From contig NZ_SIRS01000004.1 of NCBI RefSeq assembly GCF_004310335.1, forward strand, positions 289,856 through 353,855: a DNA stretch of 64,000 nucleotides. Reading direction: 5' to 3'. The position numbers were made by a program, and so were the translations under genes. The notes beneath the pieces are model-generated. The model was not told the DNA's origin, did no database searches, and worked only from the letters and a program-made list of their open reading frames with translations. Positions 58,228 to 64,000 of this stretch are shown one piece after another. Numbering within the stretch: the stretch's first letter is position 1; each line of letters starts with the position of its first letter. This stretch comes from Hyunsoonleella pacifica. GTDB lineage: Bacteria > Bacteroidota > Bacteroidia > Flavobacteriales > Flavobacteriaceae.

Positions 58228-59130
58228 TTAAATTCGATTTAAAATAACACTTACATCTAATAGTAAAATACTAAATACACCTGCAAGAATTATAAATTTT
58301 AAAATATTGTGCAATATTAAATATTGCACTTTAGTCGAAGATTTCCATAGTAATAACAAAAACACGACCAATAAAAATAGACTTAAATAAAAGAACAGGT
58401 ACATATACCCCACTTCAAAGTGAAATAAAAGTAGGTATGTTGGAATTAGCGTTATAGTAGTTAAAACTGTCAACATAATTTTGGATACCTTTTCGCCATA
58501 AGCTACAGGAATCGTTACATAGTTTTGCGCAATATCTCCTTTAATATTTTCCAAATCTTTGGTAAGCTCACGCATTGAAATCATGATAAATAAGAATACA
58601 GCATGTACAAAAATTACTGTTTCAAAATTCTTATAATACATAAAGATGGCGAAGAATGGTGTTATAGTTAATATAGCAGAAGTGAGGTTTCCAATAAATG
58701 GTAGCCGTTTTAGTTTGTGCGAATAAAACCAAATACCAAAAATGTAAATTGAAAAGAACAATACAGCTTTAAAAGACACATAACTCGCCATTATTACAGC
58801 AAGAAAGTTCAATACAAAATAAAAAGACAACTTTGTATTTTGACTAACTAGTCTATCAAGTCTTGACTTAATAGGACGATTTATTAAATCTTTTTCAGAA
58901 TCGTAAAAGCTATTGATAATATAACCACCCGCTATGGTTGCTGCAGATGCTAAAACCAGCATTAACAAATTTAAATCAAATAAGACTTCTTTTAATGGTT
59001 TGTTATACGCCAAAATATAAATAGCCGTAAGATATTGTGCAATAACTACAATAAGAATATTGTAGCCACGTACAACAGAAAACATACTGAAAAATTTGAG
59101 TAAGATATGTTTCTGTCTTCTGGAAAGCAT
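58228..59130 (-). CDS. UbiA-family prenyltransferase
   Basis: 300 residues with about eight membrane segments. The two Asp-rich motifs are NSFYDSEKDLINRP near residue 68 and RELTKDLENIKGD near 186. The sequence is most like geranylgeranylglycerol-phosphate geranylgeranyltransferase-type proteins common beside mevalonate genes in this phylum, but the aromatic or lipid acceptor cannot be read from sequence. Confidence 0.88.
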   Translation of the reverse strand: MLSRRQKHILLKFFSMFSVVRGYNILIVVIAQYLTAIYILAYNKPLKEVLFDLNLLMLVLASAATIAGGYIINSFYDSEKDLINRPIKSRLDRLVSQNTKLSFYFVLNFLAVIMASYVSFKAVLFFSIYIFGIWFYSHKLKRLPFIGNLTSAILTITPFFAIFMYYKNFETVIFVHAVFLFIMISMRELTKDLENIKGDIAQNYVTIPVAYGEKVSKIMLTVLTTITLIPTYLLLFHFEVGYMYLFFYLSLFLLVVFLLLLWKSSTKVQYLILHNILKFIILAGVFSILLLDVSVILNRI

Positions 59131-59148
59131 CTAGTAGGAATTGATGAA

Positions 59149-59169
59149 ATCCTGAAACAAGCTCAGGAT
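59149..59169. repeat. Intergenic palindromic element
   Basis: ATCCTGA (59149-59155) and TCAGGAT (59163-59169) form a perfect 7-bp stem with a 7-nt loop, followed by AACA. It matches the general form of a common dispersed palindrome (ATCCTGAAxxAAxTTCAGGATGACA). No T run, so it is not a terminator. Confidence 0.6.
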
Positions 59170-59201
59170 AACAAAAAATTTTTAATAAAGATACTAAGAA
59201 C

Positions 59202-60131
59202 TTAGAAGTTATAAACTACTTCTAATTTATAATCTGCAAGTGATTGTTTTGCTTTTTCAATATCCTCTGTAAATCCAAGGATATAGCCTCCACCACCAGA
59301 ACCGCAAAGTTTTAGATAATAATCATTTGTTTCTATACCTTTCTTCCAAAGTTCATGAAACTGTTGCGGAATCATTGGTTTAAAATGATTTAAAACAATT
59401 TTAGAAAGCTGTTTTGTATTTCTAAACAACGACTTTATATCTCCTTTTAAGAAATCATCAACACAAGCGTCTGTATGCTTAATAAACTGATTTTTCAACA
59501 TACTACGAAAACCTTCTTGCTTCATTTTTTCCATAAACAGTCCTACCATTGGTGCTGTTTCTCCTATAATACCACTGTCTAATAAAAATACACCGCCTTT
59601 GCCTTCGCTTTGTTGAGCAGGAATACCAGTGGCCTCAATGTTATCTTTTGAATTGATAAGAATTGGAATACTTAAATAACTATTTAATGGATCTAAACCT
59701 GAAGAATTTCCATGAAAGAAAGATTCCATAGCTGAAAATATAGATTTTAACTTCAGAAGTTTTTCTCTAGTTAAATTTTCTAGAACAGTAATTTTATCAA
59801 ACGCATACTTATCATAAATAGCTGCTACTAAAGCACCACTACTCCCCACACCATAGCCTTGTGGGATAGATGAATCAAAATACATTCCTGAATTTACATC
59901 TTCTAATAGTTTGCCTATATCAAACCTTACCACAGCATCATCAATACCTTTGATATATCCAGTGAACTTTCTTAAACTTTCGTTAGATGTTTTTGCTTCT
60001 TGTGAAGTATTATCATCTTTTTTTAAAGCTCCATTGTAAAAGCTGTAAGGAATAGATAATCCCTTAGAATCCTTGATGATTCCGTATTCTCCAAAGAGTA
60101 GGATTTTTGAGTAAAAAAGAGGTCCTTTCAT
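59202..60131 (-). CDS. mvk: GHMP kinase, probable mevalonate kinase
   Basis: 309 residues. Glycine/serine-rich ATP loop GYGVGSSGALVAA near residue 92, N-terminal YSKILLFGEYGIIKDS, and C-terminal KLCGSGGGGYILGF are GHMP signatures. Next to mevalonate diphosphate decarboxylase, so mevalonate kinase is most likely; a phosphomevalonate kinase cannot be ruled out. 70 bp after mvaD. Confidence 0.86.
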   Translation of the reverse strand: MKGPLFYSKILLFGEYGIIKDSKGLSIPYSFYNGALKKDDNTSQEAKTSNESLRKFTGYIKGIDDAVVRFDIGKLLEDVNSGMYFDSSIPQGYGVGSSGALVAAIYDKYAFDKITVLENLTREKLLKLKSIFSAMESFFHGNSSGLDPLNSYLSIPILINSKDNIEATGIPAQQSEGKGGVFLLDSGIIGETAPMVGLFMEKMKQEGFRSMLKNQFIKHTDACVDDFLKGDIKSLFRNTKQLSKIVLNHFKPMIPQQFHELWKKGIETNDYYLKLCGSGGGGYILGFTEDIEKAKQSLADYKLEVVYNF

Positions 60132-60163
60132 AATAGCTATCTTGTTTGGGAAAACTTGTTTAA

Positions 60164-60171
60164 CAAATATA
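60164..60171 (-). promoter_or_regulatory. Possible -7 element upstream of the mevalonate kinase gene
   Basis: The minus strand reads TATATTTG, 33 bp before the ATG and just after mvaD. The nearest TTG is 13 bp upstream of it, shorter than usual, so this is weak. Confidence 0.3.
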
Positions 60172-60201
60172 ATGTTTTTTTAAACAAAATTATTACCGTT
60201 C

Positions 60202-61311
60202 TTATAATTTATTAGCCCCCAAACCAATAACATCGCAAATATACTGCCCATTTTGACAATATGCAACTAATTCATTCTGAATGAATTCCAAAACCGATTT
60301 GGATTCTTGCTCAGGATACAAAACATGCACGTTTGCACCTGCATCTAACGTGAAACAAACTTTGGAATTTGTTTCTTTTCTGAATGTCCAAATTTTATTG
60401 ATAATTTCCAAGGTATTTGGTTTCATTAGAATAAAATACGGCATACTGGTCATCATCATCGCATGTAGTGTTAATGCTTCGCTTTCAACTAGAGCTATGA
60501 ATTTATCTAAGTCTCCATCTTTTAATATTGAAATAATAGCCGACATGTTAGTATTAGCTTGATTAAAACGTTCTTGAGCAAACGGATGCCCATGCATTAA
60601 ATTATGACCAACCGTACTACTTACCTGCTTCTCTCCCTTATCTACTAAAAGAATAGTATCCTGATAATTTTTGAAGTTTTGATGCACATCATAAGGATAT
60701 TTTACACCGAATACATCCGAACTCCCCTCAATATCTTTATGCGTTCCCCAAACCACTAAATCGCCTTCTAAACTTCTACAGGCACTACCAGAACCTAATC
60801 GTGCTAAAAAAGAGGCTTTTTGAATGAAATCTTCATCAATTAATGACCTTTCGACTGAGCTCAAGGTGACACCCAATTCGATTAATTCTTTTTCAATACT
60901 CATCAAACACAATGCTAAAGCACTCATACCTGAAGCAGATGAGGCTATTCCAGAACTGTGTGGAAATGTATTGGAAGTCTCTATCTTAAAGTGATAGTCT
61001 TTTAAAAATGGTAAATATGCTTCTACCCTTTTAAAAAACGTTTCAATTTTTGGCTTAAAATCGTCCTTTTTTTGTCCATCTAAAAACACATCAAAAGAGA
61101 AATTATTGGTGTTTTCTTTCTTTGAAAAACTTAAAGATGTAATGGTTTTACAATTACTAAGCGTAAAACTAATAGAAGGGTTTTCGGGTATTTGATGTTC
61201 CTTTTTACCCCAATATTTTATTAAAGCAATATTACTTGGAGAAGACCAACTAAAACTTCCTTTTTCTATGGTATTAGAATAGGGCTGAGGAATAAATTCT
61301 TTATCTGTCAT
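60202..61311 (-). CDS. mvaD: Diphosphomevalonate decarboxylase with palindromic insert
   Basis: 369 residues. Family motifs: SNIALIKYWGKK near residue 26, HSSGIASSASGMSALAL near 118, RLGSGSACRS near 168 and FTLDAGANVHVLYP near 330. Makes isopentenyl diphosphate from mevalonate diphosphate. Between the IEKEL helix and DEDFIQKASFLARLGSGSACRS there is an extra stretch containing GVTLSSVERS, encoded by a palindromic element (60844-60873). The active-site segments are intact. A TATCTTTG motif lies 19 bp upstream of the ATG. Confidence 0.92.
   Translation of the reverse strand: MTDKEFIPQPYSNTIEKGSFSWSSPSNIALIKYWGKKEHQIPENPSISFTLSNCKTITSLSFSKKENTNNFSFDVFLDGQKKDDFKPKIETFFKRVEAYLPFLKDYHFKIETSNTFPHSSGIASSASGMSALALCLMSIEKELIELGVTLSSVERSLIDEDFIQKASFLARLGSGSACRSLEGDLVVWGTHKDIEGSSDVFGVKYPYDVHQNFKNYQDTILLVDKGEKQVSSTVGHNLMHGHPFAQERFNQANTNMSAIISILKDGDLDKFIALVESEALTLHAMMMTSMPYFILMKPNTLEIINKIWTFRKETNSKVCFTLDAGANVHVLYPEQESKSVLEFIQNELVAYCQNGQYICDVIGLGANKL
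60844..60873 (-). repeat. Palindromic element inserted in frame in mvaD
   Basis: On the coding strand ACCTT and AAGGT (60867-60863 and 60850-60846) enclose GAGCTCAGTCGA, with a perfect 8-bp TGAGCTCA core at 60856-60863. This is the CTTTCGACT-x-x-GCTCAA-x-GTGACA type of dispersed palindrome. It encodes GVTLSSVERS. Confidence 0.62.
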
Positions 61312-61329
61312 CTATCTTTTTTAACTGGG

Positions 61330-61337
61330 CAAAGATA
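61330..61337 (-). promoter_or_regulatory. Promoter -7 element for mvaD
   Basis: The minus strand reads TATCTTTG, a full match to TAnnTTTG, with a leader of about 13 nt. No clear -33 TTG. Confidence 0.4.
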
Positions 61338-61384
61338 AGATTTCAATTGGTTAGAATGTTTAAGAAATTACATAAAACGAATCC

Positions 61385-61442
61385 TATCGTTTTTTTATAT
61401 AGATCCCGTTATAAAAACGGGATTAGTTCAACTATCGTTTTT
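61385..61442. repeat. Hairpin flanked by 10-bp direct repeats
   Basis: CTATCGTTTT occurs at 61385-61394 and 61433-61442. Between them ATCCCGT (61404-61410) pairs with ACGGGAT (61418-61424). No T run follows the stem on either strand. The layout suggests a small inserted element with a target duplication, or a chance repeat. Confidence 0.4.
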
Positions 61443-61473
61443 AATACGTCTGTTGCACAGACTTCTAAAAATC

Positions 61474-61995
61474 TTATTTCACTAACTTTACCATTGTTTT
61501 ATAATTTCTGGCTGTTGCCGTAATTTTTAATTTCCGTTCAAAGAAATTGTTACTAAATTTTGCAGTCCCATACCCTGTGGAGCAATAAAAATATACTGCC
61601 CTATCTGTTATTTTAAATTCTTCATTGGGATAGGATAACTGAGACACATTATCTACTAACACCTTATCTGCTTTAGAATATAGCATCATAAAATAACTGT
61701 TCTCTTTCTTTTCTTGAGGAAACGGGCAAGCATCAAAAATTTGTTGTAATGCTTCTGGTTTCATTACTAAAACAGGGACTTCAAAGCCAAAATAAGATTT
61801 AATAGCTTCATGAATTATACGCTCTAATTCTACTTTATCTTTTTCTAAAGATTTAAAGATTACATTCCCACTTTGTATATATGTTTGCACATCTTCTAAA
61901 CCAGATTTAGTAAGTAATTCGCGTAAGTCTGCCATGGGAATCTTTTTTTGCCCACTTACATTTATACCCCTTAAAAGTGCAATATATTTAGTCAT
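61474..61995 (-). CDS. DUF1697 protein
   Basis: 173 residues with the typical start YIALLRGINVSGQKKIPMADLRELL and the IQSGNVIFKS segment. Widespread cytoplasmic family with no known function. It overlaps the upstream DUF4174 gene by 8 nt. Confidence 0.9.
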   Translation of the reverse strand: MTKYIALLRGINVSGQKKIPMADLRELLTKSGLEDVQTYIQSGNVIFKSLEKDKVELERIIHEAIKSYFGFEVPVLVMKPEALQQIFDACPFPQEKKENSYFMMLYSKADKVLVDNVSQLSYPNEEFKITDRAVYFYCSTGYGTAKFSNNFFERKLKITATARNYKTMVKLVK

Positions 61996-62395
61996 TCTTT
62001 TTGTTTCTGAGTTCTTGTCTCCTCATTGGCATTTTGTCAATGAGATTAAAAAAGACATTTGCATTTTCTACTTTATTCGAATTAAACTTTTTACCACCAT
62101 CTAATCCTAGTAACACAACATTAAATCCCGTTAGTTTTTTGTCTACTAAAACTACTTTAGCATCTTTCTTAAAATCATAGTATTTACATATATCGCCTAT
62201 ACATTTGTAAACCACCAACCTTCTATCCGTAAGTCTATCTTTTTCTGTTTTCAGAATATTAAATTGTTCTGTAGCACGTGTTTCATTCTTTTTATCTGCT
62301 GAAATTACAATCACACGATTTTCCCATAGATGCTTATCTAAATTTTGAGACCACATTATATGTGATAAGAAAAACACCAAAACTAGATACTTCAT
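61988..62395 (-). CDS. DUF4174 protein, secreted
   Basis: 135 residues: signal peptide (SHIMWSQ), then HLWENRVIVISADKKNE and the conserved DKKLTGFNVVLLGLDGGKKF ending, as in DUF4174. Thioredoxin-like fold is suggested for the family; no CxxC here. 4 nt after the flavoprotein gene, in one transcript. Confidence 0.82.
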   Translation of the reverse strand: MKYLVLVFFLSHIMWSQNLDKHLWENRVIVISADKKNETRATEQFNILKTEKDRLTDRRLVVYKCIGDICKYYDFKKDAKVVLVDKKLTGFNVVLLGLDGGKKFNSNKVENANVFFNLIDKMPMRRQELRNKKND

Positions 62396-62399
62396 AATA

Positions 62400-63614
62400 T
62401 CATGAATTTACTATAGCCTTTGCTGCAATATAAGCTCCGGTCCATGCATTTTGAAAATTAAATCCTCCTGTTACTGCATCAATATTTAGTACTTCGCCTG
62501 CAAAATAGAGACCGTTTATATATTTACTTCCAAAGGTTTTAAAATTGACTTCTTTAAGGTTTACACCACCAGCGGTAACAAATTCTTCTTTAAAAGTGCT
62601 TTTACCCTTCACATTAAAAACGGCTTGGGTTAATTGACTCGCCAAGTTTTCTAATTTTATTTTATTTAAATCTGCCCAACGGGTCTCTTCCGTAATTTTT
62701 GAAGCTAAGACTAATTTATGCCACAACCGTTTTGGAATATCAAACTGAGTAGATTTAAAAACTATTTTTTTAGCTAAATCTTGTTTTAATTCTTTTAAGA
62801 CATCTAAACATCCATCAAAAGATTGCTTTATAAAATTTACTTCTATTTGAAACTTATACTCTCGTTTTGCCAACTCCAATGCCCCAAAAGCAGATAATTT
62901 TAAAATGGATGGTGCACTCATTCCCCAATGGGTTATTAAAAGTGGACCTTCACTCCACAAATCTGTTTCTAAAACGTTTACTTCTACATGTTTTGCAACT
63001 ACACCAGGAATGGTTTTGATACGCTCGTCTTCAATATTAAATGTAAATAATGAAGGTACTGGCTGTGAAATAGTATGTCCTAAATCTTCTAACAAATTCC
63101 AGATTTTTGGATTACTACCTGTAGCCATTAAAACCTTTTGAGCTGAAAATAAACCCTGTGTAGTCTCTATTTTAAAATCATTTTCTTCTTTATGAATCGA
63201 CCTAACAGCATGATTGTAAAGCACATTAACTCCCAATTTTTCTGCTTCGTTTAAAAAGCAATCGATAATTGTTTGTGAAGAGTTAGACACAGGAAACATT
63301 CTGCCATCATCTTCAATTTTTAATGGCACACCTCTTTTTTCAAACCACTCAATAGTATCCCCAGTCATAAATTGATGAAAAGGTCCAAGCAATTCTTTTT
63401 CTCCTCTAGGGTAATTTAAAATTAATTCTTGTGGAATAAACTCAGCATGTGTAACGTTACATCGTCCGCCGCCAGAAACCTTAACTTTTGTTAAGCCCTC
63501 TTTACCTCTTTCCAGAATGGTAACTTTTAAATTAGGATTTAGTTCTGCGATATTAATGGCTGCAAAAAAACCTGCTGCACCACCACCTACAACAATCACA
63601 TCACTTTTTATCAT
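62400..63614 (-). CDS. HI0933/BaiN-family flavoprotein
   Basis: 404 residues. N-terminal FAD motif IVVGGGAAGFFAAINIAE, GGGRCNVTHAEF near residue 50 and the C-terminal GGFNFQNAWTGAYIAAKAI are family signatures. Predicted NAD(P)/FAD-dependent oxidoreductase; substrate unknown. It overlaps the phosphodiesterase gene by 4 nt. Confidence 0.92.
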   Translation of the reverse strand: MIKSDVIVVGGGAAGFFAAINIAELNPNLKVTILERGKEGLTKVKVSGGGRCNVTHAEFIPQELILNYPRGEKELLGPFHQFMTGDTIEWFEKRGVPLKIEDDGRMFPVSNSSQTIIDCFLNEAEKLGVNVLYNHAVRSIHKEENDFKIETTQGLFSAQKVLMATGSNPKIWNLLEDLGHTISQPVPSLFTFNIEDERIKTIPGVVAKHVEVNVLETDLWSEGPLLITHWGMSAPSILKLSAFGALELAKREYKFQIEVNFIKQSFDGCLDVLKELKQDLAKKIVFKSTQFDIPKRLWHKLVLASKITEETRWADLNKIKLENLASQLTQAVFNVKGKSTFKEEFVTAGGVNLKEVNFKTFGSKYINGLYFAGEVLNIDAVTGGFNFQNAWTGAYIAAKAIVNS

Positions 63615-64000
63615 ATTCTGTCTGGGTAGTCTGAGATTATACCATCTACACCATAAGATTTAATTCGTTTTAATGGGTTTAAGTTATTTACAGTATAAGC
63701 AAACACCTTAAAATCTTCTTTTAGTTCCGTAACAATCTCTTCAGTTAGCATGGTATAGTCAATATGGATTGAAACTGCATTTATAGTTTTAGCTAATGCA
63801 ACAGAGCGTTCTATACTGGTATCTGTTAGCACGCCTAAGGGAATGCTTTTATTTGCATCAAACACTGTTTTCAATAAGTCTTCTTGAAAACTAGATACTA
63901 TAAAATTACTGTAATCCCATCCTTTCTTTTCAACATAAAAGGTAATAATCCTAGCAGCTTCCTTAGCTGTATCAGGTCCTTTCAGCTCAATATTCAAAAG
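63611..64000 (-). CDS. Glycerophosphodiester phosphodiesterase, C-terminal part (5'-truncated by window edge)
   Basis: The frame is open to the right edge. The visible 130 residues start LLNIELKGPDT, the internal metal-binding strand of GDPD enzymes (NIELK), and end with the C-terminal GVDGIISDYPDRI, also diagnostic. The N-terminal HRG half lies outside the window. First gene known of the run leading to BaiN, DUF4174 and DUF1697. Confidence 0.88.
   Translation of the reverse strand, partial: LLNIELKGPDTAKEAARIITFYVEKKGWDYSNFIVSSFQEDLLKTVFDANKSIPLGVLTDTSIERSVALAKTINAVSIHIDYTMLTEEIVTELKEDFKVFAYTVNNLNPLKRIKSYGVDGIISDYPDRI

Noticed and set aside
61404-61424. ATCCCGT/ACGGGAT hairpin as a terminator
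   Set aside because: No T run follows on either strand; listed instead as a repeat with flanking direct repeats.
63611-63997. A complete 128-residue protein at the right edge
   Set aside because: The apparent start is a TTG inside the NIELK strand of a GDPD domain and the frame is open to the edge, so it is a truncated longer gene.

Overview
The window reads as a chromosome segment of a marine-type member of the Flavobacteriaceae (Bacteroidota). The evidence is the AT-rich DNA, promoter motifs of the TAnnTTTG type with little Shine-Dalgarno signal, a flavobacterial-style FtsZ with a long acidic tail, an FtsI with a PASTA domain, a giant secreted DUF11-repeat protein, and a mevalonate pathway next to a UbiA-type prenyltransferase.

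Layout. (1) 1-8371, minus: one uninterrupted reading frame for a giant secreted repeat protein that runs off the left edge (about 15 PKD/Ig-like repeats, then at least 9 DUF11 repeats with Asp-rich linkers). (2) 8372-9132: a gene-poor gap with a possible decayed recombinase, a bidirectional terminator and tRNA-Arg(TCG). (3) 9174-25390, minus: yqeY and a compact dcw cell-wall and division cluster, mraZ-rsmH-ftsL-ftsI-murE-mraY-murD-ftsW-murG-murC-ftsQ-ftsA-ftsZ, with a MraZ-type operator of three repeats in exact 10-bp register. (4) 25562-27003, plus: an alpha/beta hydrolase and engB. (5) 27154-31579, minus: xylose uptake and catabolism (xylB, xylA, sugar porter). (6) 31783-37540, plus: an arsenosugar biosynthesis cluster (CMD/AhpD-like protein, ArsS radical SAM, two arsenosugar glycosyltransferases, purine nucleoside phosphorylase, ArsM, DUF547 lipoprotein). 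(7) 37537-43108, minus: phosphoesterase, POTRA outer-membrane protein, lipoprotein, GH113-like hydrolase, beta-barrel protein and a second DUF547 protein. (8) 43485-50937, plus: FAD oxidoreductase, membrane Fe-S protein, MORN-like repeat protein, TolB/TPR signalling protein, sterol-desaturase-like hydroxylase and homocysteine methyltransferase. (9) 51075-55024, plus: three glycosyltransferases that look like a lipid-linked mannose module. (10) 55010-64000, minus: small proteins, a pseudouridine synthase homologue lacking the catalytic Asp, nitrilase, UbiA prenyltransferase, mevalonate kinase, mevalonate diphosphate decarboxylase, DUF1697, DUF4174, a BaiN/HI0933 flavoprotein and a truncated glycerophosphodiester phosphodiesterase.

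Most notable. First, the arsenosugar cluster contains its own purine nucleoside phosphorylase, which suggests how adenine could be removed from the ArsS product. Second, short palindromic elements seem to have inserted in frame into three protein genes (murD, a mannosyltransferase, mvaD), comparable to Rickettsia palindromic elements. Third, a dispersed REP-like element with GCGTTA/TAACGC ends occurs three times, and a separate, strongly structured 61-bp hairpin lies at 53405-53465. Fourth, the giant adhesin gene shows a sharp internal base-composition change and a 122-bp exact duplication at the window edge. No database search was possible; family names rest on recognised motifs and gene context.
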